Part shown: positions 9,126 through 17,559 of the stretch, one piece after another
Layout of the letters: every line of letters starts with the position of its first letter
Position numbering within the stretch: the stretch's first letter is position 1
Assembly: GCA_903840415.1 (NCBI GenBank)
Contig: CAIMFY010000104.1
Location: 85,475 to 149,474 of the forward strand
Length of the DNA stretch: 64,000 nucleotides
Source: an uncultured Opitutia bacterium
GTDB lineage: Bacteria > Verrucomicrobiota > Verrucomicrobiia > Opitutales > Opitutaceae
Reading direction: 5' to 3'
Position numbers and translations under genes: made by a program
Notes under the pieces: generated by a model
The model's input: the letters and a program-made list of their open reading frames with translations, nothing else
What the model was told of the DNA's origin: nothing
Databases searched by the model: none

Positions 9126-9976
9126 TGCGTCGCTTTTTCACCGTGATGGTCGTGCTCTGGCTGGGCCTGATCGCTCTGCCGGTGTCGGCGCAGACGGCCG
9201 CTACGCCTGCTCTCACCGCACCGGCGACTGAGGCCGCGGCGTTGACGCCCCTCGCCACCGGCCCCGCCGCGCCCGCCGCCGCTGCGCCAGCGAAAGCCAA
9301 CGAACCGTTCCGTCTGAACATCGGTCTCGAAGGCCAGGGTCAGACCGGCGAAGTAAGCGTCGCGATCCAAATCGTGATCGTGATGACACTCCTCTCGGTC
9401 GCGCCGTCGATCGTCCTGTTGATGACGAGCTTCACGCGCATCGTGATCGTGCTCGGCTTCGTCCGCACGGCGCTCGGCACGCCGAGCGCGCCGTCGAACC
9501 AAATTATCGTCGGCCTCTCGCTTTTTCTCACGTTTTTCCTGATGGGCCCGGTCATCGATCGTGTGAACAACGAGGCGCTCAGTCCCTATCTCGACGGTAA
9601 AATCACCTCGGTCGTGGCGCTCGATCGCGCCTCGCAGCCGCTGAAGCAGTTCATGCTGAAACAAACCCGCACCCGCGATGTGGAATATTTTCTCGAGATC
9701 GGCGGCTACGGCCCGACCGCGGTGAAGGATTTGCCGATGCGCGTCGTGATCCCGGCCTACGTGATCAGCGAACTGCAGACGGCGTTTCAAATGGGTTTTC
9801 TGCTCTTTCTGCCGTTCCTCGTGATCGATTTCCTGGTGTCGTCGGTGCTAATGGCGCTCGGCATGATGATGATGCCGCCGACGACGGTGGCGCTGCCCCT
9901 CAAACTGCTCCTTTTCGTGCTCGTGGACGGCTGGCATCTCGTCGTCCGTTCGCTGGTGCAGAGCTTCGCCACATGA
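9122..9976 (+). CDS. fliP: Flagellar export gate protein FliP
   Basis: FliP forms the core pore of the type III export gate. The 284-residue product has a cleavable signal peptide (about 1-24), an Ala-rich spacer, and the conserved hydrophobic body (PSIVLLMTSFTRIVIVLGF at about 98-116, then PAYVISELQTAFQMGFLLFLPFLVIDFLVSSVLMALGMMM further on, given here only as a landmark). Start and stop overlap fliO and fliQ. Confidence 0.97.
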   Translation: MMRRFFTVMVVLWLGLIALPVSAQTAATPALTAPATEAAALTPLATGPAAPAAAAPAKANEPFRLNIGLEGQGQTGEVSVAIQIVIVMTLLSVAPSIVLLMTSFTRIVIVLGFVRTALGTPSAPSNQIIVGLSLFLTFFLMGPVIDRVNNEALSPYLDGKITSVVALDRASQPLKQFMLKQTRTRDVEYFLEIGGYGPTAVKDLPMRVVIPAYVISELQTAFQMGFLLFLPFLVIDFLVSSVLMALGMMMMPPTTVALPLKLLLFVLVDGWHLVVRSLVQSFAT

Positions 9977-10242
9977 ACCCCGATCTCGCCATCGATCTTT
10001 TCAAATCCACCGTGATGTTTGCGCTCTACATCGTGGCGCCGTTTCTCGGCGTGACGCTGGTCGTCGGCCTGCTCGCGAGCCTGCTGCAATCGGTCACGAG
10101 CATGCAGGAGCAGACCCTCACGTTTATCCCCAAGTTGATCGCGCTGGCCGGTCTCTGCCTCGTGCTTACGCCGTGGCTCCTGCGCACGCTCTCGGAGTTC
10201 GCGATCACGATCATCACGCGCATGGGTTCGCTGGGACATTGA
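9973..10242 (+). CDS. fliQ: Flagellar export gate protein FliQ
   Basis: This 89-residue protein has two transmembrane hairpin helices and matches FliQ throughout (motifs [20 protein letters not shown] and [11 protein letters not shown]). FliQ wraps the FliP/FliR pore. It overlaps fliP by ATGA and is followed by a purine/pyrimidine-biased inverted repeat before fliR. Confidence 0.97.
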   Translation: MNPDLAIDLFKSTVMFALYIVAPFLGVTLVVGLLASLLQSVTSMQEQTLTFIPKLIALAGLCLVLTPWLLRTLSEFAITIITRMGSLGH

Positions 10243-10247
10243 AAAAC

Positions 10248-10323
10248 AAAGAAGAAATCTAGGAAAAAGAAGAACGAAGAAACTTCCGAACCGCAGGTTT
10301 CTTCTTTCTACCATTTCTTCTTT
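10248..10323 (+). repeat. Nested inverted repeat between fliQ and fliR
   Basis: The left half is almost all purine (GAAGAAA-type runs) and the right half is the complementary pyrimidine run. The outer arms AAAGAAGAAAT (10248-10258) and ATTTCTTCTTT (10313-10323) match perfectly over 11 bases. The inner arms GAAGAAAC (10276-10283) and GTTTCTTC (10297-10304) match over 8, extending to 12 with one mismatch. Its base composition differs sharply from the GC-rich genes on either side. It could form a long RNA hairpin that attenuates or protects the mRNA between fliQ and fliR. Confidence 0.75.
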
Positions 10324-10339
10324 TCCGCCTTTGCCCGCC

Positions 10340-11092
10340 ATGTCCCTCGAATATCTCCTCGCGTGGATGATGGTTTTCCTCCGTTCGCTCGGGGTAATTT
10401 TGCAATTGCCGGTGCTCGCGGGGCACCCGATTCCGATCCCGGTTCGGGTGGGATTTAGCGTTTGTCTGGCGACTTTGCTAGCGGGCTTGGTGCCGACGGC
10501 ACCACTGCCGCTAACGCTGTGGCCATTTATCGGCGCCATCGCCGGTGAAGTGATCCTGGGGCTCGCACTGGGTTTTGTCGCGCGGTTAGTGTTTTCCGCG
10601 GTGGAGATGGCTGGCCGTGTGATTTCGTCGGAGATTGGGCTGTCGGCTTTGCCGGGGATGGGCGCGCCGGAGTTGTCGAGCGAGCCGCTGGCGGCGATGC
10701 TCTCGGCGCTGTCGCTGGTGTTGTTTTTCCTGTTTGGCGGTCATCACGCCGTGCTGACGGCGTTCGCCCGTAGCTTTTTTCTGGCGCCGGCGGGCCATGC
10801 GACGCTCGATGCCGCGGCGGGGAGTTTGCTGATTCGGGCGACGGGTCACGTGATCGAGCTCGGCCTGCGGATCGCAGCGCCGTTTATCGCGATGAATTTT
10901 CTGGTGACGCTCGCGTTTGCTTCGCTGGGCCGGGCGGTGCCGAAGATGAACGTCTTTATTCTGAGCCTGTCGGCGCGCGCCTTGATCGGGTTTGGGCTGC
11001 TGGGGACCGGTGGGTCGTTGCTCGCGCGGTATCTCTACGTTGAGTTTGGCGATGGGCCGATGCGGATGCTGCAATTGCTGCCGTCGCGTTGA
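10340..11092 (+). CDS. fliR: Flagellar export gate protein FliR
   Basis: This 250-residue integral membrane protein is the FliR component of the export gate. I use the ATG at 10340 rather than an in-frame TTG 9 bases upstream. Recognisable segments are [18 protein letters not shown] near residue 25 and [21 protein letters not shown] near 95. It is the last gene of its transcription unit, since a T-tract hairpin follows at 11108. Confidence 0.95.
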   Translation: MSLEYLLAWMMVFLRSLGVILQLPVLAGHPIPIPVRVGFSVCLATLLAGLVPTAPLPLTLWPFIGAIAGEVILGLALGFVARLVFSAVEMAGRVISSEIGLSALPGMGAPELSSEPLAAMLSALSLVLFFLFGGHHAVLTAFARSFFLAPAGHATLDAAAGSLLIRATGHVIELGLRIAAPFIAMNFLVTLAFASLGRAVPKMNVFILSLSARALIGFGLLGTGGSLLARYLYVEFGDGPMRMLQLLPSR

Positions 11093-11107
11093 GCGTGGTG
11101 AGGGTCG

Positions 11108-11130
11108 CGGCAAATTTTGCCGAATTTTTT
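11108..11130 (+). terminator. Rho-independent terminator after fliR
   Basis: CGGCAAA at 11108-11114 pairs with TTTGCCG at 11116-11122 and is followed by AATTTTTT (T run 11125-11130). A second AT-rich hairpin (CGAAAA/TTTTCG, 11146-11160) follows. The stem is short, so read-through is likely, but the site separates fliN-fliR from the flhB group. Confidence 0.6.
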
Positions 11131-11226
11131 ACGGGTTTTTTGGGGCGAAAATATTTTTCGACCACACGGGCAAAGCGAAAAGTTTAACTCCTTGTCCGGT
11201 GTGAGTTAGCGAATGGATCGAGCGTG

Positions 11227-11243
11227 TTGGCATCGACGTTGCG
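11227..11243 (+). promoter_or_regulatory. Candidate sigma-54 promoter before flhB
   Basis: TTGGCATCGACGTTGCG has GG at 11229-11230 and GC at 11241-11242, the exact GG-N10-GC spacing, and agrees with the YTGGCAC/TTGC consensus at most positions. Transcription would begin near 11254, only about 8 bases before the flhB ATG, which would leave out the ribosome site at about 11246-11253. That geometry makes the assignment doubtful. Confidence 0.3.
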
Positions 11244-11261
11244 TTAAGGGGAGAACCGCCA

Positions 11262-12365
11262 ATGGCCGACACTGATCAAGACCAAAAAACCGAACAGCCG
11301 ACTGAGAAGCGGCTGAACGATGCGCACGAGAAGGGGCAGTTTGCGAAGAGCCACGAGATCACGGTGCTGTTTGCGTTTGTGGCGTTTCTCGCGGTGCTCG
11401 GTTTCACAGCGCAGTCGGCGTCGCACGACATCGCGGAATATTCCGCGAGCATGTTCACGCGGTTTGCGACCACCCCGGTCTCGACCGACACTGTGATGGT
11501 GCCGCTCAGCGAGGCGCTGTTTACGATGGGTCGCGCACTGGCCCCGATCTTGGCGGGCGTGCTCGGCGCGACAATTCTGGCCGGCGGCGTGCAGACCGGC
11601 TTCCGCCTCTCTTCGAATGTGGAGTTTTTCAAGCTCGACAGCCTCGACATGACCAAGGGCTTCAGCCGGATTTTCTCCAAGGCCGTCTTCGCGAAGGCCG
11701 GCATCGATTTGCTCAAGCTCGGCGCGATCGGCACGGCGCTGTGGCTTGGCGCGCGGGGCCTGATGTTCGATCCGCTTTTCAGCGCCCCGGTCGAGGCCGC
11801 CTATCTTGGCCAGTTCCTCCACCACGCGACGCTGCTCTTCCTCACGCGACTGGTGCTGGCGCTCGGCATCGTGGCCGCAGTCAGCTACGGCTACGAAAAG
11901 TTCAAGACTTCGCGGGAGATGATGATGACTCGCCAGGAAGTGAAGGACGAACACCGTCAGGCGCAGGGCGATCAGCACACGAAGTCCGCGATGCGTCGCA
12001 TGGCCCGCCGCCTGATGCAAAAGCAGATGCTCGCGGCGGTGAAGACGGCCGACGTCATCGTCACGAACCCGACCCACTTTGCCGTCGCGCTCAAATACGA
12101 ACGCGGTCAGGACCGCGCCCCGGTCGTCCTCGCGAAGGGCGAGAACCGTTTCGCGCAGCGCATCAAGGCGCTCGCCGCCGAGCACGGCGTGCCCACCGTC
12201 GAGAACAAGCCGGTTGCGCGCCTGCTCTTCGCGATGGGAAAGGTCGGCGAGACGATCCCGGCCGAGCTCTACCAAGCAGTCGCGCAGATCCTCGCGGTAG
12301 TTTACCGCACGCACCGCTATTATTTCCATCGCCTGAAGTCGCGCCGGCTGGAGGCCGCATCCTGA
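11262..12365 (+). CDS. flhB: Flagellar export switch protein FlhB
   Basis: FlhB switches export from rod/hook to filament substrates through self-cleavage in its cytoplasmic domain. The 367-residue protein opens with the family N-terminus (QKTEQPTEKRL), has four membrane helices, and carries the autocleavage motif NPTH at residues 269-272. An AAGGGGAG ribosome site precedes the ATG. A 170-base gap with a terminator separates it from fliR, so it probably starts a new transcript with flhA and flhF. Confidence 0.97.
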   Translation: MADTDQDQKTEQPTEKRLNDAHEKGQFAKSHEITVLFAFVAFLAVLGFTAQSASHDIAEYSASMFTRFATTPVSTDTVMVPLSEALFTMGRALAPILAGVLGATILAGGVQTGFRLSSNVEFFKLDSLDMTKGFSRIFSKAVFAKAGIDLLKLGAIGTALWLGARGLMFDPLFSAPVEAAYLGQFLHHATLLFLTRLVLALGIVAAVSYGYEKFKTSREMMMTRQEVKDEHRQAQGDQHTKSAMRRMARRLMQKQMLAAVKTADVIVTNPTHFAVALKYERGQDRAPVVLAKGENRFAQRIKALAAEHGVPTVENKPVARLLFAMGKVGETIPAELYQAVAQILAVVYRTHRYYFHRLKSRRLEAAS

Positions 12366-12366
12366 G

Positions 12367-14556
12367 ATGAGCGCGCCCGCTTCTGCTCCCACGACTGTTG
12401 CGATGTTGCTCCGCCGCGCGGATCTGGCGTTCACGTTTGGCCTGTTCCTGACGGTGTTGCTGCTGATCCTGCCGGTGCCGGCGTTCCTGCTCGACACGTT
12501 TCTCGCGCTCAACATCGGCCTGTCGCTCCTCGTGCTCCTCGCGATCATCTACGTGAAGGATCCACCGGAGTTCTCGGGTTTCCCGACGCTGCTCCTTGCA
12601 CTCACGCTTTTCCGCCTCGCGCTCAACATCAGTTCGACGCGGCAGATTCTCACCAAAGGCTACGCCGGCCACATCATCGATGCGTTTGGCCACTTCGTGA
12701 TTCAGGGCAACTTCATCGTCGGCGCGGTGGTGTTTCTGATTCTCGTCATCATCAACTTCGTCGTCATCACCAAGGGCGCGGGTCGCATCGCCGAAGTGAG
12801 TGCACGTTTCACGCTCGATGCGCTGCCCGGCAAACAAATGGCCATCGATGCCGAGCTCAACGCCGGCATCATCGACGAAGTCACCGCCACCGCCCGCCGC
12901 GTGAAAGTGCAGAAGGAAGCCGACTTCTACGGCTCGATGGACGGCGCGTCGAAGTTTGTCCGCGGCGATGCGATTGCCGGCATCATCATCACGCTGATCA
13001 ACGTCGTCGGCGGCTTCGCCATCGGCGCCTTCCAGATGGGCATGTCGATGAGCGAGGCGCTCCAAAAATTCACGCTCCTCTCGATCGGTGACGGCCTCGT
13101 TTCGCAAATCCCGGCGCTCATTCTCTCCGTCGGTGCCGGTATTCTGGTTACGCGTGCCTCGGAAAATTCCAACCTCGGCACGCAGCTCGCAACCCAGTTA
13201 TTCCGCTATCCCCGCGCTCTCCGGATCGCCTCTGGCATGCTCGCGTGTTTCGGGCTGATGCCCGGCATGCCACTGCTGCCCTTCTTCGGCCTCGCCGGAA
13301 TCGCCGCCTACCTCGGAAAAATTTTGCAGGAACAGGAAACCCGCACCGGCCACGCCCACGGCACCGAAGCCGCCGCCGCCGCCTCCAAGATCAACGGCAC
13401 CCCGAAAAACGCCGCGAAGCCCGCCGCCGGTGATGCCGCCGCGCCTGCTGCGGCCAGCGCGCCCGGCAGCCCCGAAGACGTCCGCAAACTCATCGAGATC
13501 GACATCTTCGCGATCGAGATTGGTTACGGACTCCTTTCGATCGCCGATGCGAAGACCGGCGGCGAATTGCTCGCCCGCGTCACCGGTGTGCGCAAGTCCC
13601 TCGCCCGAGAAAAAGGCATCGTCGTCCCGCCAATTTCCGTCCGCGACAATCTCGAACTCGAGCCCAACGACTACCGTTTTCTCCTCCGCGGCAAGGTCGT
13701 CGCCCGTGGTCAGCTCATGCCCGGCCGCTGGCTCGCGATGAACGTCGCTGGGAGCAAGGTCCATCTCAAGGGCGTCCCCACGCGCGAGCCGGTCTTCAAT
13801 CTCGAGGCCACGTGGATCGATGCCGTCGAAAAGAAGAATGCCGAACTCAACGGCTTCACGGTCGTGGATCAGGCTTCGGTTCTCATCACTCACTTGTCCG
13901 AGACGCTCAAGGTCAACGCGCACCACCTCATCGGCCGCCAGGAAGTGCAGTCGCTCATCGATCACCTGAAGCTCACGCAGCCGGCGCTCGTGGCCGAACT
14001 CTTGCCGGATCTCGTCACGCTCGGCATTATTCAGCGCGTTTTTCAGAATCTCCTCCGCGAGAACGTCGCGATCACGAATCAGCCGCTCATCCTCGAAGGC
14101 ATCGCGGATTTCGCGTCCCTCTCGAAAAATCCCGACGACCTAAGCGAACTCGTCCGCCGTCGGCTCGGGCTCTACTTCGTGCCGGAGTTCGAGTGCCGCC
14201 CTCGCGTCATCCGCGCCATCACTCTCGATCCGCGGTTGGAACAATGGCTCGCCTCGAAGGTGCACCGCTCGCCCACTGAAGTCGGCCTCGCCCTCGATCC
14301 AGGCACGACGCGTCACCTGCTCGAAGAGATCAACCGTCGCACGAGCGAGCTAACGCTGGCGGGTCATCCGACGGTCATGGTCGTCTCGACCGAAATCCGT
14401 CTGCCCCTGAAGCGCTTCTTCGAATCGTCGTTTCCGCGCCTCACCGTCCTCGCGTTTCAAGAGTTGCCCGCCGCCACCGACATTGAAAACGCCGGCATCG
14501 TCACCGCCCCCGCGCACCTCGTTCGCACCGACGTTCCGCTCAAGGCCGCCGCCTAA
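12367..14556 (+). CDS. flhA: Flagellar export gate protein FlhA
   Basis: FlhA is the nonameric export gate and proton-driven component. The 729-residue protein has about eight N-terminal membrane helices, the FHIPEP-type signature region around SARFTLDALPGKQMAIDAEL, an Ala-rich linker at about 330-365 that is longer than usual, and the large cytoplasmic ring domain to the end. It starts one base after flhB. The identification is certain from sequence and position. Confidence 0.97.
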   Translation: MSAPASAPTTVAMLLRRADLAFTFGLFLTVLLLILPVPAFLLDTFLALNIGLSLLVLLAIIYVKDPPEFSGFPTLLLALTLFRLALNISSTRQILTKGYAGHIIDAFGHFVIQGNFIVGAVVFLILVIINFVVITKGAGRIAEVSARFTLDALPGKQMAIDAELNAGIIDEVTATARRVKVQKEADFYGSMDGASKFVRGDAIAGIIITLINVVGGFAIGAFQMGMSMSEALQKFTLLSIGDGLVSQIPALILSVGAGILVTRASENSNLGTQLATQLFRYPRALRIASGMLACFGLMPGMPLLPFFGLAGIAAYLGKILQEQETRTGHAHGTEAAAAASKINGTPKNAAKPAAGDAAAPAAASAPGSPEDVRKLIEIDIFAIEIGYGLLSIADAKTGGELLARVTGVRKSLAREKGIVVPPISVRDNLELEPNDYRFLLRGKVVARGQLMPGRWLAMNVAGSKVHLKGVPTREPVFNLEATWIDAVEKKNAELNGFTVVDQASVLITHLSETLKVNAHHLIGRQEVQSLIDHLKLTQPALVAELLPDLVTLGIIQRVFQNLLRENVAITNQPLILEGIADFASLSKNPDDLSELVRRRLGLYFVPEFECRPRVIRAITLDPRLEQWLASKVHRSPTEVGLALDPGTTRHLLEEINRRTSELTLAGHPTVMVVSTEIRLPLKRFFESSFPRLTVLAFQELPAATDIENAGIVTAPAHLVRTDVPLKAAA

Positions 14557-14562
14557 CCCGCC

Positions 14563-15618
14563 ATGTCGACTTCGCCCAAATCGTTCGCGCCCGGCACCTA
14601 CAAATTCACGGTGCAATCTGCCGAGCAGGCCGTCGCCCTCATCCGCGAAAAACTCGGCGCCACCGCCCGCGTCATCTCCGTCCGCTCGGTCGAGGCGACC
14701 GGTCTGAAAAAATTCTTCACCGCCCCGCGTCTCGAAGTCGTCGCGCAAGTTGATCCGGCGCCCGTCGCGGAAACCACGCTGACGACGATCGGACGCGAGC
14801 CCGCGCTCTCGGCCAACGAGTCGTCGCCTTCAAAAAATCGTCTCACCCAACTGCCGCCCTCAATCGGGCTGACCGGATTGCTCCGCCGCTCCGGCATCAC
14901 CGAGACCGCACTCGATCGGCTGCAAGCCGGCGCCAACTGGCCCGAACTCAGCGCGCTGCCGCTGCACCGCGCGCTCGCCGAAACATCGCGCCTGCTGCGC
15001 ACGCAGGCCGAGACACGCGCGCCCCGTCCGCCGTTGTCACGCGCTGCGTTTCTCGGCGCGCCCGGCGTCGGTCGCACGACGGCGCTCTGCAAATGGCTTT
15101 CCGTCGAAGTGTTTCGCCGTAGCCGCGCCGGCCACGTTGTCAGCGTCGAATTTGACCGGCCTAATCCGCTTGGGCCGCTGCCGGTATTTTCAGAAGCGCT
15201 CGGCGTGCCGCTCGCTCATTTTCCGTGTGAGACTCAGCCCGCCGTGCCGGGTGGATTCGTCTATTTCGATTTGCCCGGCATTTCGGTCCGTCGCCCCGCC
15301 GATAACGCCGCCCTCGCGGAGTGGCTCGACCGCGAAGGCGTCCAGGAACGCGTGCTCGTGCTCAACGCCGCCTACGACCGCGCTTCGCTGCGCGAAGCCT
15401 ACGCCGCGGGCCGCGACCTCGGCGCCACACGCCTCGTCTTCACGCATCTCGATGAAGTCCCGCAGTGGGGCAAGCTCTGGGACTACCTCTTCGACGAGTC
15501 CCTCGAACCGCTCTTCCTCTCCACCGGCCCGTCGCTCACCGGTGACTGCGAGGACGACGTCCCCGGCGCGATCGTGCGTCGCACGCTGCCCGACGACAGC
15601 ACCCCTTCCACGCCATGA
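14563..15618 (+). CDS. flhF: FlhF-like SRP-family GTPase with altered nucleotide motifs
   Basis: The N-terminal segment (FTVQSAEQAVALIREKLGATARVISVR) and the position after flhA identify FlhF, the SRP-type GTPase that sets flagellar number and pole. The 351-residue product keeps the overall layout: an N-terminal B domain, an N domain at about 100-150, and a G domain at about 160-345. However, the P-loop reads GAPGVGRTT (165-173), with Arg171 in place of the catalytic lysine. The DTAG switch motif is DLPG (about 236-239), and the TKLD specificity motif is THLDE (294-298). GTP binding or hydrolysis may therefore be weak or lost. No flhG follows. Confidence 0.82.
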   Translation: MSTSPKSFAPGTYKFTVQSAEQAVALIREKLGATARVISVRSVEATGLKKFFTAPRLEVVAQVDPAPVAETTLTTIGREPALSANESSPSKNRLTQLPPSIGLTGLLRRSGITETALDRLQAGANWPELSALPLHRALAETSRLLRTQAETRAPRPPLSRAAFLGAPGVGRTTALCKWLSVEVFRRSRAGHVVSVEFDRPNPLGPLPVFSEALGVPLAHFPCETQPAVPGGFVYFDLPGISVRRPADNAALAEWLDREGVQERVLVLNAAYDRASLREAYAAGRDLGATRLVFTHLDEVPQWGKLWDYLFDESLEPLFLSTGPSLTGDCEDDVPGAIVRRTLPDDSTPSTP

Positions 15619-15839
15619 AATTCGTTTTTCTCGCCGGTGGCTTCACCGGACTTCTCATCACCAGCAGCGCCAGCTACTGGGCCGGCCACCAAGCCGATCG
15701 CATCCTGCTCGACGGCGCCGTCGGCTGCCTCGCGAGTGCGCTCCTCTTTCGCTGGTTCTGGACCGTGCTCGTGCGCGGCATCCGCGAAACCATTTTGCAA
15801 CGTCACGCCGCCGCCACCGCGTCGGCCAAGCATAAGTAA
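15615..15839 (+). CDS. Small two-helix membrane protein (unknown)
   Basis: This 74-residue frame overlaps the flhF stop by ATGA and ends 12 bases before fliA. It has two hydrophobic stretches (about 3-22 and 33-53) and a basic tail. It occupies the place where flhG (a MinD-like ATPase) sits in many flagellar operons. I recognise no family. Coupling to flhF suggests a role with FlhF at the membrane, but that is inference. Confidence 0.65.
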   Translation: MKFVFLAGGFTGLLITSSASYWAGHQADRILLDGAVGCLASALLFRWFWTVLVRGIRETILQRHAAATASAKHK

Positions 15840-15851
15840 CAGTTCGCTTCC

Positions 15852-16649
15852 ATGAATACCGCCACCGCCCCCCTCCCCAGCAGCAAGGAAGCTACGCCCG
15901 CCACAGCCTGGCGCGCGTATCAGGGAGTCTCGCCCAGTGCCGTCGATGAAAAGGATTTGATCGAACGGTATCTGCCCCTCGTCCGCAACGTCGTCGATCG
16001 CATCAAGCTCAACGTGCCCGCGCACGTCGACGCCGACGATCTCTACAGCGTCGGCATCACCGGCCTCATCGCTGCAGTCCGCAAGTTTGACCCCGAACAG
16101 GGGGCCACGTTTGCCAGCTATGCCGCGCTCCGCATCCGCGGCGCCATCCTCGACGAACTCCGCCGCATGGATTGGTGCCCGCGCCGTGCCCGCGCCCGAT
16201 CGCGCAAACTCAAGAACGCGATCAACGACGTCGAGCAGAAGCACGGCCGCGCCGCGACCGACGCCGAAGTCTGCACCACTCTCGGCCTCGACAAGAAGGA
16301 ATACGAGAAGTGGGTCGAGGAGGCGAAGCCCGTCACCTTCATCGCCATCGACCAGCACGCCGACAATGAGGATGGCAGCGGGGCGTCGTTGCACGAACTC
16401 CTGGCTGACGAAGCCGACGTCACCGGCCGCGACAACCTAGAAAAGGCGGAGCTTCTGCAACTTCTCTCTAAACGAATCGCGGAATTGCCCGATATACCAA
16501 AGAAGATTCTCGCCATGTATTATTTCGAAAACATGCGCCTGGCCGAAATCGCTCAGGTTTTCGGTCTGACGGAATCCCGTATATGCCAAATCCACGCCCA
16601 GACCATTCTCGGCCTGCGCGCCTTTCTCCAACGCGTGCGCGACCGCTGA
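15852..16649 (+). CDS. fliA: Flagellar sigma factor FliA (sigma-28)
   Basis: This 265-residue sigma-70-family factor has region 2 (DLIERYLPLVRNVVDRIK, then FASYAALRIRGAILDELR), region 3 (about 110-165) and a region 4 helix-turn-helix (LAEIAQVFGLTESRICQIHA). The group resembles FliA/WhiG, which transcribes late flagellar and chemotaxis genes. It lies between flhF and motA, the normal place. No FlgM anti-sigma gene is recognised in the window. Confidence 0.95.
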   Translation: MNTATAPLPSSKEATPATAWRAYQGVSPSAVDEKDLIERYLPLVRNVVDRIKLNVPAHVDADDLYSVGITGLIAAVRKFDPEQGATFASYAALRIRGAILDELRRMDWCPRRARARSRKLKNAINDVEQKHGRAATDAEVCTTLGLDKKEYEKWVEEAKPVTFIAIDQHADNEDGSGASLHELLADEADVTGRDNLEKAELLQLLSKRIAELPDIPKKILAMYYFENMRLAEIAQVFGLTESRICQIHAQTILGLRAFLQRVRDR

Positions 16650-16680
16650 CGCCCCCTCGGGAGGCGCCGGAGATTTCCTC

Positions 16681-17541
16681 ATGCTGATTCTAGTCGGAGC
16701 ATTCATCGTTATCGCAGCGACCCTCGGCGGCTTCATGATGGAGGGCGGCAATCCCTTGGTTTTGATCCAAGTCGCGGAGTTCGTGGTCATCCTCGGCGTC
16801 GCCCTCGGCGTGCTCGTCATCGCGAGTCCGAGTCACGTGCTGAAGCACGTCATCCACAAGGTGAAGGACTGCGTCACCGGCAAGTCCCCCGGCGAGAAGG
16901 ATTTCACCGATCTGCTCAAGCTGCTCTACGAAATCTTCATGGTCGGCCGTCGCAACGGCCTAATCGCCCTCGAGGAACATGTGATGGACCCGAAGAAGAG
17001 TGCGATTTTTCAGAAATATCCTTCGGTGATGAACCATCACGAACGGCTCGAGTTCATCTGCAACGGCCTCAAGCCCGTCATCGACGGCAAGATCAAGCCC
17101 GACCAGCTCGAGGCGCTGATGGTTGCCGAACTCGAGGCCAAGGTCATCGAGAACGAGCACCCGGTCCACATCCTCCATCTCGTCGGTGATTCGCTGCCCG
17201 GCATCGGCATCGTTGCCGCGGTGCTTGGCATCATCAACACCATGGCCGCCATTTCGGAAGGCCCGGAGAAGGTCGGCGAAAAAGTCGCCGCCGCGCTCGT
17301 CGGCACGCTGCTCGGTATTTTCGTGGCCTACGGCTTCGTCAACCCGCTCGCCAATCGCGTGCAGTTCAACAACCAGTCCGACGCCCAGTTTCTGAAGTGC
17401 ATCATGCAAGCGATCGCCGGTTTCGCGAAGGGCCTCGCGCCCCTCACGGCCGTGGAAGTCGCCCGCCGTTCACTCGACAGCTCCGTCCAACCCGCCGGTG
17501 CCGAACTCGAGATCGCCCTCAAGGCCCTCGGCGCCAAATAA
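16681..17541 (+). CDS. motA: Flagellar motor stator protein MotA
   Basis: MotA and MotB form the proton-driven stator. The 286-residue protein has four membrane helices, a large cytoplasmic loop (about 55-165), and the MotA/TolQ/ExbB motif around HLVGDSLPGIGIVAAVLGIINTM. An upstream GGAG-type ribosome site is present, unlike most genes here. It lies 18 bases before motB. Confidence 0.96.
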   Translation: MLILVGAFIVIAATLGGFMMEGGNPLVLIQVAEFVVILGVALGVLVIASPSHVLKHVIHKVKDCVTGKSPGEKDFTDLLKLLYEIFMVGRRNGLIALEEHVMDPKKSAIFQKYPSVMNHHERLEFICNGLKPVIDGKIKPDQLEALMVAELEAKVIENEHPVHILHLVGDSLPGIGIVAAVLGIINTMAAISEGPEKVGEKVAAALVGTLLGIFVAYGFVNPLANRVQFNNQSDAQFLKCIMQAIAGFAKGLAPLTAVEVARRSLDSSVQPAGAELEIALKALGAK

Positions 17542-17559
17542 CCCACGGAGGATATCCTA

